Assembly: GCA_964388665.1 (NCBI GenBank)
Contig: CAYMBJ010000141.1
Location: forward strand, 1 to 5,574
Source of the DNA: CALCCV01 sp964388665
GTDB lineage: Bacteria > Bdellovibrionota > Bdellovibrionia > Bdellovibrionales > Bdellovibrionaceae
Direction: 5' to 3'
DNA length: 5,574 bases
The stretch's first letter is position 1; each line of letters opens with the position of its first letter. Shown piece by piece: positions 1 to 5,574 of the stretch. A program made the position numbers and the translations under genes. The notes below the pieces were generated by a model. The model made no database searches. It saw only the letters and a list, made by a program, of their open reading frames with translations, and was not told the origin of the DNA.

Positions 1-1
1 A

Positions 2-112
2 GTTTTGCAGAGATCAGCTTTCGCTGTCACAGAATTGAAATGGAGCGCTTACAAATGTGCTGATGGCAAAAAGTATATTGGCAAGAGTCAGTACGTCAGC
101 ATCGGATTGTAA
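2..112 (+). CDS. C-terminal tail of an unidentified protein (5' end outside window)
   Basis: The frame is open from base 2 to a TAA at 110-112 and gives 36 residues ending in KKYIGKSQYVSIGL. The segment contains a Lys/Tyr-rich stretch around YKCADGKKYIGK that reads like ordinary protein sequence. No family can be named from so short a tail. The stop lies 38 bases before the start of the next gene on the same strand, and I see no terminator hairpin between them, so the two could be co-transcribed. Because the start is off the window, chance openness over 111 bases cannot be excluded. The other two forward frames are less attractive; frame 1 stops at 61-63. Confidence 0.45.
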   Translation, partial: VLQRSAFAVTELKWSAYKCADGKKYIGKSQYVSIGL

Positions 113-150
113 GCATTCTACTTCAAATCTCTAATAACCTCGGAGCGACA

Positions 151-1293
151 ATGACACTTAAGCTTTTTAGTCAATTTGCAAAATCTAGAATTTTTCTCTC
201 TGCTCTTGTTGTGGCTATGGCCGGAACGGGTGTTACTATCGTTGATCCACTTTGGGCGGGAATCAATGGAGCATATGACAATGATGGAGCTGGCCCAGCA
301 AAAGGCGATCCTGGTGGTGTAGGTCAAAAAGAGGGCTCTTCCAACAACAATCCATCTGATAATAGCGGCTCAAGTGGAGGGTCGGGTGGTGCCATGAGTG
401 ACACCGCGATAAAAGAGCAACTGCATTCTATCATCGACATGGAAAATGCAGTTGCCCTCGAAGCCTGCACCAGCACCTGCACTGTCAGAGATATAAATGG
501 AAAAGAAATTTGGACTGTAAGAGGCGACGATCCGGCTGATGTAAGAAGGGTCGTTGCTTCGGCCTATTTCGCAGCGTCCTTTAGTTTCAAACCCGGTCAG
601 TCGGCTAAAGATCGATCAAATTTGGTTGCACGCGAAATTACAAATATTCTCGATAACGAGGCAAAGGTCGACGCCGTTCAGCCGAGCTACCTTTTAGAAA
701 ACATCGCAATAAATTTTGCCGGGGGTCTCGCTGGTCTCTTTGGCAAACAGGCAGTGGGAGCACTCTCTAAAACAGGCATTGCTGAATTTACCCAAATGGT
801 CGGCCGATTTATTGCCAGAACTGGAATCGATAAAATTGTAGGAAATATCTATCGTGGTCCAGCTACCGAAATAGAAGTCCTCATGAATAGCAGACCAATC
901 TTTTCTCGTGGGGCTCCTCAAGACGTAATTAAAAATGCCACTAACCATTTTCGGATCCATGCTCCAAGAATAGAAGCAATGACAGGATTGAAGGTAGATA
1001 CAGTGCAAACCTATATGAGATTGGGAGAGACTTCAGTTAAAAGTCGGCAGGCGGAAACGATTACTTTCTATGATCCAGTAAGCTCCACATTTGCCCGACT
1101 AAATAAAGATGGCACTGTAGTGTGGGGAAAAATAGAAGGCACAACAGTTACGGTAACCACAGTCTATCAGTCGCCAGGGCTCCCCAATACATGGGTGCCG
1201 GACATGGTGATTGGGGCTCAACCAATTCAAGGCTACTTAACCAGCGATGGAAAATTTCGACTCTCTGAGGTAAAACTAGCTGATCGTAAGTAA
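151..1293 (+). CDS. Exported protein of unknown function with Gly/Ser-rich linker
   Basis: This 380-residue protein is not recognised as a named family. The start is ATG 151, with GGAG at 142-145 as ribosome binding site five bases upstream. Residues 1-36 look like a Sec signal peptide: Lys/Arg at 4, 11 and 13, a hydrophobic core at about 14-31, and a plausible cleavage after PLWA (36), so export is predicted. Residues 38-81 are a low-complexity Gly/Ser/Asn/Asp linker. A folded part follows with a close Cys pair (C106, C110), then a Gly/Ala-rich amphipathic or hydrophobic stretch at about 187-230. The C-terminal domain at 240-380 contains NHFRIH (265-270) and a beta-rich segment with FYDP (306-309) and NKDGTVVWG (318-326). 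Signal, flexible linker, hydrophobic middle and compact beta-rich end loosely recall secreted toxin layouts, but no catalytic motif is certain and no immunity gene follows, since the next gene is convergent. It could equally be a periplasmic or surface protein. Confidence 0.8.
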   Translation: MTLKLFSQFAKSRIFLSALVVAMAGTGVTIVDPLWAGINGAYDNDGAGPAKGDPGGVGQKEGSSNNNPSDNSGSSGGSGGAMSDTAIKEQLHSIIDMENAVALEACTSTCTVRDINGKEIWTVRGDDPADVRRVVASAYFAASFSFKPGQSAKDRSNLVAREITNILDNEAKVDAVQPSYLLENIAINFAGGLAGLFGKQAVGALSKTGIAEFTQMVGRFIARTGIDKIVGNIYRGPATEIEVLMNSRPIFSRGAPQDVIKNATNHFRIHAPRIEAMTGLKVDTVQTYMRLGETSVKSRQAETITFYDPVSSTFARLNKDGTVVWGKIEGTTVTVTTVYQSPGLPNTWVPDMVIGAQPIQGYLTSDGKFRLSEVKLADRK

Positions 1294-1384
1294 TCAGAGA
1301 TAGGTCCGGAAAAAATCATCGTCTGGATGCCCGTGACACCATGCCGACGAACGCATTCACAGACTTGCACCCATATGCACAGTT

Positions 1385-1952
1385 CTATTCGAGATTGAAT
1401 TTTGCGATTGGACTAAAAAAGTAACCATGCTTGCCTCGAAAAATATATTTAATGTCCGGCAGCGCAGGCTCCACTATTGATCGCAAGCGCTTAATTGCAA
1501 CATAAACCCTATTGTCATGCACAATTGGGTTGTATTCCTCTTGGCCAGATCAGCATTGTAACTTCTTCCTTAGAGAACTCTCGTCCAGGATTCATAAGCA
1601 TCACATTGAGAATATCTCTTAGAACAAATTGGTGCTTTAAATCCAAGTGTCCGCGCTGCCTTTCCCAGATTTGATTTTTGGCGCGATTAAAAACTAGATC
1701 ATAGGTATGGTTTTTTGTTTCTACCTCAGTTTCCATTTTGTAACTAACTAGAGTCAAGATTCTCTCACAGTCTTCAACCAGATCTTCGCGACCTAGATCT
1801 TTGTAAAGGTGAATTGCGGACTCTAAGCGATTTAGAGATTTTACAAAAGCACCTGTCTCAAAATAGATCCGACCAAGTTCTCTCTGTGCATTTGCGTTAT
1901 CCATTTCAAAATTTTCAGCGCGATAAGAACGCGAAATTTTAACAGCTGACAT
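1385..1952 (-). pseudogene. TPR and OmpR-type winged-helix regulator, broken by a one-base frameshift
   Basis: A predicted cytoplasmic DNA-binding regulator. As sequenced, the frame starting at ATG 1952 stops at 1515 (145 residues). Removing one base at 1541-1542 joins it to a second frame ending at TAG 1387-1385, giving 188 residues. Residues 20-66 form about one TPR-like helical hairpin (ELGRIYFETGAFVKSLNRLE). Residues 82-182 form a winged helix: strands to about 105, DLKHQFVLRDILNVML, SKEEVTMLIW, then in the second frame EEYNPIVHDNRVYVAIKRLR (recognition helix), VEPALPD, and the wing YIFRGKHGYFF. The same order of elements is seen in the response regulator at 4223-4930. ATG 1952 is preferred over TTG 1955: GAGGAG precedes it by seven bases, and it overlaps the TGA of the upstream gene by one base, so translation is probably coupled. 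Without the repair the product lacks the recognition helix and wing and should not bind DNA. Sequencing error or a true mutation are both possible. Confidence 0.8.
1541..1542 (-). other. Frameshift site (one extra base) in the winged-helix regulator gene
   Basis: On the minus strand the gene reads TGG CCA A GAG GAA TAC AAC CCA. The actual frame gives W-P-R-G-I-Q-P-N-C-A-stop. Skipping the single A gives W-P-E-E-Y-N-P and then 47 further codons of coherent winged-helix sequence to a stop at 1387-1385. The extra base is one of the two Ts at 1541-1542 on the plus strand. Programmed +1 slippage looks unlikely, because a proline tRNA reading CCA would not re-pair well with CAA. Confidence 0.8.
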
Positions 1953-2968
1953 CAATTATCTCCTCTTTTTTTGCTTTTCTGCTCACTGCAAAATGTTACG
2001 ACCGCGGATTGCACAAAACTGCCATCATCGAGCCTTAGAACAAAAGGCTCACCCTGCTTATAAATAACAGTCAGACGGTAATTGTCAAAAATGGGACTTT
2101 CCAATAAATGGCTCTCTTCAAAATTAGAGTTTGAGTTAATGGGAGATAGGAACATTTGCCGAGCATCCTCGCTTGAAAGCTTCAGCTCCTGACTGGAAAT
2201 AGCAAAGTTCAGCTTTGCCTTGATCGTAGAATGGAACCAGCGACCAAAAAGCCCCTCAAACTGCAGAACACTTGCTTCGGGAGTCTCTGGATTGGGATAA
2301 TAATAGAAGTGCGTTTGACCATCACCTGTCCAGCACGATTGAGCACCCTCTGGGACACCTGCCAAAGTAGGCGGCAACGGCGCTGCTGCAAATAGGCGAC
2401 CCACAAGTTTTCGAACATTCTTCGAGGAGTTTTCGCCTGATCTTCTGTACGTTCGATAGATTGTCTCGTGCGCATAGAGTGCGACCTTGTTGAGACTGTC
2501 CATACCATTCCAAATATCCTGATTGATACGAAGAACATCGGTAGAGTCAAAATAAATCGCGGCCTGCTCCAAATCGCAGCTCATCATCTGGCTTCGTGTA
2601 TAGGTTCCTAGATCATCTACAATTGGCAATACCTCGGGCTCGAACTGAATCTTTTCAAGAGCATTGTGAAAATCATCCACCTCAGTGGCTCCAGGCATTC
2701 GGCTATACCCGGCCAGTGTCCACAGTACTTTTAAGTAACGTGTATACTCCTGATCCAGATCTGCAAGCGGCGTCTTTAAGATGTAGCCAGACTTTTGAGC
2801 CTCAAAAAGATCGTACAATTGCGCTGTAACAATCTTGCCACTTGGCTCCCTGCAAACATAAGCCCTTCCTCCGCCGCTAGAGCCAACTCCAAGTGCATGG
2901 CTCTTCGAAAGGCTGAAATCAATTGTGCAAAATAAAAGCACTGAAACTACCCAAATCCATCTGGTCAT
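1952..2968 (-). CDS. Secreted protein of unknown function with conserved-looking YAHETIY motif
   Basis: A 338-residue exported protein of the kind often found as secreted hypothetical proteins in Bdellovibrio-like bacteria; no enzymatic role is established. The frame is open further upstream to 3079, but ATG 2968 is chosen because GGGGGAA lies just before it and a signal peptide begins at once: TRW, a hydrophobic core WVVSVLLFCTIDF, and cleavage after SHA (23-25). Cys14 is preceded by LLF, a poor lipobox, so a lipoprotein is less likely. The mature protein begins LGVGSSGGGRAYVCR, a Gly-rich N-terminus. The centre has LYAHETIYRTYRR (164-176) followed by NVRKLVGRLFA (184-194). Four cysteines in the mature part (39, 131, 212 and one near the C-terminus) could form disulfides in the periplasm. 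The HE pair recalls metallopeptidases, but HExxH is absent. The last base of its TGA stop is the first base of the start codon of the downstream winged-helix gene. Confidence 0.8.
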   Translation of the reverse strand: MTRWIWVVSVLLFCTIDFSLSKSHALGVGSSGGGRAYVCREPSGKIVTAQLYDLFEAQKSGYILKTPLADLDQEYTRYLKVLWTLAGYSRMPGATEVDDFHNALEKIQFEPEVLPIVDDLGTYTRSQMMSCDLEQAAIYFDSTDVLRINQDIWNGMDSLNKVALYAHETIYRTYRRSGENSSKNVRKLVGRLFAAAPLPPTLAGVPEGAQSCWTGDGQTHFYYYPNPETPEASVLQFEGLFGRWFHSTIKAKLNFAISSQELKLSSEDARQMFLSPINSNSNFEESHLLESPIFDNYRLTVIYKQGEPFVLRLDDGSFVQSAVVTFCSEQKSKKRGDN

Positions 2969-2972
2969 ATTT

Positions 2973-2979
2973 CCCCCAA
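2973..2979 (-). promoter_or_regulatory. Ribosome binding site deciding the start of the secreted-protein gene
   Basis: On the minus strand GGGGGAA immediately precedes ATG 2968. It is a purine-rich Shine-Dalgarno-like stretch with short spacing. Together with the signal peptide that begins at this ATG, it argues against the longer open frame that reaches 3079, whose extra 37 residues look non-coding. Confidence 0.55.
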
Positions 2980-2999
2980 AATTAAAAGCCGTTGAAATT

Positions 3000-3005
3000 A
3001 CTATA
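3000..3005 (-). promoter_or_regulatory. Candidate -10 element for the secreted protein and regulator unit
   Basis: The minus strand reads TATAGT in a strongly AT-rich stretch about 31 bases upstream of ATG 2968. A -35 element at the expected distance is poor (CTGAAG). This is a weak candidate, supported mainly by its position in the divergent intergenic gap. Confidence 0.25.
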
Positions 3006-3092
3006 AAATCAATAAAAATTGGCTTCAGATAGGCACTTTGAAAACTCAGTTTCCTTCGAATCAAAACCCCATCCTGCACTCAGCTTAGACAG

Positions 3093-3120
3093 TTGCTTAC
3101 AAAATGGAAAAGATTATTAT
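3093..3120 (+). promoter_or_regulatory. Candidate sigma-70-type promoter of the DUF4423 regulator
   Basis: TTGCTT at 3093-3098 and TATTAT at 3115-3120 are separated by 16 bases and fit the housekeeping promoter pattern. Transcription would start near 3127, giving a leader of only about 13 bases to ATG 3140 or about 31 bases to ATG 3158. The short leader and the absence of a clear ribosome binding site favour the second start. Confidence 0.35.
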
Positions 3121-3139
3121 TCTAAATTAATACGAATAT

Positions 3140-3973
3140 ATGTTAGTAATTCCTAATATGACACGAAATGCTATCCCACCCATTTTTGGTTTTCAGACCT
3201 ACCAAGAGTTTTTGGTTGCGGCGCTTTCCAAGGAAAACGGCTGCGCCACAAGGGCGCAGCTTGCTAAGTATTTACCCTGCCAGTCTTCCTTCGTTTCACA
3301 GGTCTTGACAGGTCGATCCCATTTCAGTTTGGAGCATGCTATCGCGATCGCTAAATTTTTTGCTCTTCCGCCAGACGAGAGTCGATATTTTTTACTCATG
3401 GTCCAAAAAGCGAAAGCGGGATCGCAGTTACTAGAGGAGTTTTTCGAAGATCAAATGCGTGAAATTCTCCGAGCTCGTGAGTTGATCCGAAATCGAATTC
3501 AGGTGAGCGAGACAATCACTTCGGAGGATGAATCGAGATACTATAGCTCCTGGTGGCTCGCAGCCATACACATTCTCTCAGCAATGGATGACCTAAATAC
3601 AGAGGCTGATTTTGCCAAACGTTTGAGTTTGCCCCATTCCGTTGTAGCGGAGGCGCTGAGTTTTTTGGTGAGTAGAAAATTGGTGATCGAAAACCAGGGA
3701 CGCTACAGCATCGGAAAAGAGAGGGTGCATTTGGACCCCCGATCTCCGTTGATTTCGCGCCACCATTCTAATTGGCGCCTACGTGCTATTGAAGCGATCG
3801 AAAAGGGAGGCCTCGAAAACTTGCACTATTCGCTGACATTGGGAGTCTCGACCAAAGATGCTAAACGAATTCGTTCAAAACTTTTGGACCTTTTGCAGGA
3901 AAGCGAACCTATCGTGCGCGATTCAGAAGTAGAATCTCCTTATGTGATGCTGATTGATTTCTTCGGACTTTGA
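3140..3973 (+). CDS. TIGR02147/DUF4423 family DNA-binding regulator
   Basis: A predicted cytoplasmic transcription regulator. Numbered from ATG 3140 (277 residues), the N-terminus has IFGFQTYQEFLVAALSKENG, the usual opening of TIGR02147 proteins, then a helix-turn-helix at about 37-75: TRAQLAKYLPCQSSFVSQVL, TGRSHFSLEHAIAIAKFF. LPPDESRYFLLMVQKAKAGS follows. The DUF4423 part begins near 133 with YYSSWWLAAIHILSAM, has a second winged-helix-like segment at 154-191 (FAKRLSLPHSVVAEALSFL, LVIENQGRYSI), then HLDPRSPLISRHHSNWRLRAIEAI, and ends with VMLIDFFGL, all typical of the family. Length is normal. No Shine-Dalgarno is clear for either in-frame ATG; 3158 (271 residues) is a good alternative start, since family members usually begin close to the IFGFQTY segment. 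It is divergent from the secreted-protein gene and may control it and itself. Its ligand is unknown. Confidence 0.9.
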   Translation: MLVIPNMTRNAIPPIFGFQTYQEFLVAALSKENGCATRAQLAKYLPCQSSFVSQVLTGRSHFSLEHAIAIAKFFALPPDESRYFLLMVQKAKAGSQLLEEFFEDQMREILRARELIRNRIQVSETITSEDESRYYSSWWLAAIHILSAMDDLNTEADFAKRLSLPHSVVAEALSFLVSRKLVIENQGRYSIGKERVHLDPRSPLISRHHSNWRLRAIEAIEKGGLENLHYSLTLGVSTKDAKRIRSKLLDLLQESEPIVRDSEVESPYVMLIDFFGL

Positions 3974-4222
3974 TTTTTTTTTCATGAATACAACGAGAGA
4001 ATGGCAAAAGTAAAACTCAATCTCAATTAGAGCCAATCGAGGAATTGGCCACTCTCATTTCGGCAACCTATCTTTTGCTACCTGGACCATCGTCTATCAG
4101 ATGCCTTTGGAGCAACGTCAAAAAGGGGACATCACGTTGATAAACTCCCTTTAGAATTGTGTCACGATGACCGATGAATTGGCGGTAGGCAGTAGGCGAA
4201 TGGGAAAGCATCGGAGAGTGAA
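3974..4222 (+). other. Non-coding stretch upstream of the response regulator
   Basis: These 249 bases contain no convincing gene. They start with nine Ts (3974-3982) directly after the DUF4423 stop codon, but I see no GC-rich hairpin before it. They then hold a perfect 6-bp inverted repeat (4032-4049), an imperfect inverted pair GGGGA (4125-4129) with TCCC (4146-4149), a -10-like TAGAAT (4152-4157) without a matching -35, and a direct repeat GTAGGC (4185-4190 and 4192-4197). The promoter and any operators of the two-component unit presumably lie here. Confidence 0.5.
4032..4049. repeat. Short perfect inverted repeat (6-bp arms)
   Basis: GCCAAT (4032-4037) and ATTGGC (4044-4049) are perfect inverted arms around a six-base loop, CGAGGA. 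No T-run follows, so it is not a typical intrinsic terminator. It could be an operator for a dimeric regulator or a chance palindrome. Confidence 0.4.
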
Positions 4223-4930
4223 GTGAATCAGATTCTTCTGGTCGAAGACAATGCCGATTACCAAAAAATTGTTATAAAATCTCTTGGTCACCACAGAGTG
4301 AGCTGCGCTCAAAATGTGGATGAGGCATTGGCTATGTTGAGCCTTCAATCTTATGACCTGATCTTATTGGACATAGGCCTACCGCAAAAAGACGGGTACA
4401 GTCTTTTGTCAGAAATTCAATCGAATCCAGATCTGATGGCCATTCCGATCATTTGCCTAACAGGGAAAACAGAGATGATCAACAAAGTCACAGCATTTAG
4501 CTTAGGTGCTGACGACTATATCATAAAGCCGTTCGATCCGATTGAGTTCAAAGCACGTGTCGACTCTCGCCTAAATAAACTCAAAAAACTCACTTTCAAC
4601 ACCGAAACTCTAGTTGTGGGCGACGTAGAGATTAACACCTCATCACACGAAGTCTATTTGCACAAAGAAAACAACAAAACTCCAGTGCACCTCACTCTTA
4701 CAGAGTTCAAGCTATTCAGAGCGCTGGCAAGTCGGGTCGATCAGGTACACAGTCGCGATCAACTGCTCGTAAAAACCTGGGGCAATGAAGCCGATGTTTT
4801 TGATCGCTCTGTAGATGTGCACATCTGTTCTCTGCGTAAAAAGATTCGCGCCTCGAATTGCCAAATAAAATCGGTTCCTGGATTGGGCTACCGACTGATA
4901 CTTAAAAACAGTCAAAAACAGAGCGCATGA
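4223..4930 (+). CDS. OmpR/PhoB-type two-component response regulator
   Basis: A cytoplasmic phosphorylation-dependent transcription factor of 235 residues, normal for the family. The receiver domain (about 3-120) has the acidic pair E8-D9, phosphoacceptor D50 in LILLDIGLP, the Thr switch residue T80 in CLTG, and K102 in the IIKPFDP motif, so all key residues are present. The C-terminal winged helix (about 130-230) shows VHLTLTEFKLFRAL, SRDQLLVKTWG, the recognition helix region DRSVDVHICSLRKKI, and the wing ending PGLGYRLIL. The start is GTG 4223, with GGAG at 4213-4216 six bases upstream; it places the receiver domain exactly at residue 1, as expected. It is followed after four bases by a PAS sensor gene on the same strand, its probable partner. 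Targets are unknown; the family often autoregulates. Confidence 0.95.
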   Translation: MNQILLVEDNADYQKIVIKSLGHHRVSCAQNVDEALAMLSLQSYDLILLDIGLPQKDGYSLLSEIQSNPDLMAIPIICLTGKTEMINKVTAFSLGADDYIIKPFDPIEFKARVDSRLNKLKKLTFNTETLVVGDVEINTSSHEVYLHKENNKTPVHLTLTEFKLFRALASRVDQVHSRDQLLVKTWGNEADVFDRSVDVHICSLRKKIRASNCQIKSVPGLGYRLILKNSQKQSA

Positions 4931-4934
4931 ACAA

Positions 4935-5555
4935 ATGAAAAAAACAGTTGATCGTTACCAATTGCAACAATTTTTTTATGTCTCGCCGGACATGATGTGC
5001 ATTGCCAACTTTCAAGGCTATTTTAAACATGTAAATCCTGCTTTTTCGGCCATTTTGGGCTACTCAGAGAAAGAACTTTTGAGTGTTCCTTACCTCGAGT
5101 TCGTACATCCCGAAGACCGCGACATAACAGTTTCAGAAGCCACAAATACCGCAGGTGGATTGCCCGCTCTCATCTTTGAGAACCGCTACTTAGCTAAAAG
5201 TGGACAAACAATTTGGCTTTCGTGGCGTTCAATCACCATTGGAGATGAAATTTTTGCAATAGCTCGCGACATCACCCTGCAAAAGCAAGAAACGCAAAAA
5301 AATTTGATGAACCAACTGTCCTTGAGATTTCAACAATCATTTGACGGAATCGGCGTGGGCCTCGCCCATATTGGAATGAATTCAGAAATCATCCAAGTGA
5401 ATGATGAGTTTTGCAACCTTTTTGGCAGCCCAAAGGAAGACCGTCAAGATCGAAACTGTGCCTCAGTTCTTCGGGCCGAGGACATCGGATTCTCGGAGGA
5501 ATTTAAATCGCAAGTTCTATCTAGTGTCCTGAGTCAGGATAAAATTGATATTTAA
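4935..5555 (+). CDS. PAS-domain sensor protein, probably a truncated or frameshifted sensor kinase
   Basis: A 206-residue frame starts at ATG 4935, four bases after the response regulator stop, with no strong ribosome binding site; translation may depend on coupling. Residues 10-116 are a full PAS domain: FYVSPDMMCIANFQGYFKHV, NPAFSAILGYSEKELL, FVHPEDRD, FENRYLAKSGQTIWLSWRS and ARDITLQKQ. Residues 127-206 start a second PAS domain (FQQSFDGIGVGLAHI, VNDEFCNLFG, FSEEFKSQVLSSVLSQDK) but stop before its last strands. There is no histidine kinase domain in the window, although the pairing with a response regulator predicts one. Dropping one A from 5541-5544 continues the frame to the window end as KLIFNFYAASK, which resembles LIFENRYLAKSG in the first PAS domain. 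No transmembrane segment is seen, so the sensor would be cytoplasmic. It may be a genuine short PAS protein, but a broken PAS-PAS-kinase is more likely. Confidence 0.8.
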   Translation: MKKTVDRYQLQQFFYVSPDMMCIANFQGYFKHVNPAFSAILGYSEKELLSVPYLEFVHPEDRDITVSEATNTAGGLPALIFENRYLAKSGQTIWLSWRSITIGDEIFAIARDITLQKQETQKNLMNQLSLRFQQSFDGIGVGLAHIGMNSEIIQVNDEFCNLFGSPKEDRQDRNCASVLRAEDIGFSEEFKSQVLSSVLSQDKIDI

Positions 5556-5574
5556 TTTTTATGCAGCCTCGAAG

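Noticed and set aside
694..1008. Minus-strand open frame of 104 codons inside the exported-protein gene
   Set aside because: It is antisense to a well-supported gene, and its translation is Cys/His/Ser-rich with no domain pattern.
1294..1384. Possible bidirectional terminator between the convergent genes
   Set aside because: Only weak four-base complementarities (for example TGCA around 1366-1379) are visible; there is no stable stem with flanking A/T runs.
1535..1545. Programmed +1 ribosomal frameshifting at CCA AGA in the winged-helix gene
   Set aside because: The P-site tRNA would not re-pair well after the shift, no stop codon sits at the shift site, and no upstream Shine-Dalgarno stimulator like that of prfB is evident; mutation or sequencing error is simpler.
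2209..2550. Alternative minus-strand frame of 113 codons inside the secreted-protein gene
   Set aside because: It overlaps the coherent secreted-protein frame and has an atypical Arg/Gln/Ser-rich composition; a shadow frame.
2969..3079. N-terminal extension of the secreted protein to 3079
   Set aside because: The extension would bury the signal peptide internally, lacks coding character, and overlaps the AT-rich divergent promoter region; ATG 2968 has a good ribosome binding site.
3974..3982. Run of nine Ts after the DUF4423 stop codon as an intrinsic terminator
   Set aside because: No GC-rich inverted repeat precedes the T-run; a T-run alone is not enough.
4001..4030. Nine-codon frame MAKVKLNLN just before the inverted repeat, as a leader peptide with attenuator
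   Set aside because: There are no repeated regulatory codons, no T-run after the hairpin, and only a weak ribosome binding site; the arrangement is easily explained by chance.

Overview
The window is probably from a Bdellovibrionota-type bacterium (Bdellovibrio or a relative). The main evidence is a TIGR02147/DUF4423 regulator, a family best known from Bdellovibrio-like bacteria and Fibrobacter. It sits beside secreted proteins of unknown function and a TPR plus winged-helix regulator of a type common in that group. Base composition is moderate and somewhat AT-rich. The phylum assignment is an inference from family content; no marker gene is present.

Layout: the left edge (2-112, +) holds the C-terminal tail of an unidentified gene. 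Next is a 380-residue exported protein (151-1293, +) with a signal peptide, a Gly/Ser/Asn-rich linker and an unrecognised C-terminal domain. Facing it is a two-gene minus-strand unit. A secreted 338-residue protein (2968-1952) is followed, with a TGATG stop/start overlap, by a small TPR plus OmpR-type winged-helix regulator (1952-1385). That regulator is broken by a one-base frameshift at 1541-1542, and its last 51 codons, including the DNA-recognition helix, lie in another frame. Divergent from the secreted protein is the DUF4423 regulator (3140-3973, +), across an AT-rich gap of about 170 bases with candidate promoters in both directions. After a 249-base non-coding stretch comes a two-component unit on the plus strand: an OmpR/PhoB-type response regulator with a GTG start (4223-4930) and, 4 bases later, a PAS-domain sensor protein (4935-5555).

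The sensor frame stops in the middle of its second PAS domain, 19 bases before the window edge. Dropping one A from the run at 5541-5544 opens a frame to the window end whose residues resemble the matching strand of the first PAS domain. It may therefore be a second one-base frameshift in a longer, kinase-like protein. Two extra-base breaks in about 5.5 kb suggest either recent gene decay or unpolished sequence.

Functionally, this looks like a regulatory and cell-envelope neighbourhood: two exported proteins of unknown role, two cytoplasmic DNA-binding regulators flanking or coupled to one of them, and one phosphorelay pair. I found no mobile element, CRISPR array, tRNA or rRNA. No novel multi-gene system can be demonstrated. 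The strongest observation is the frameshifted regulator.
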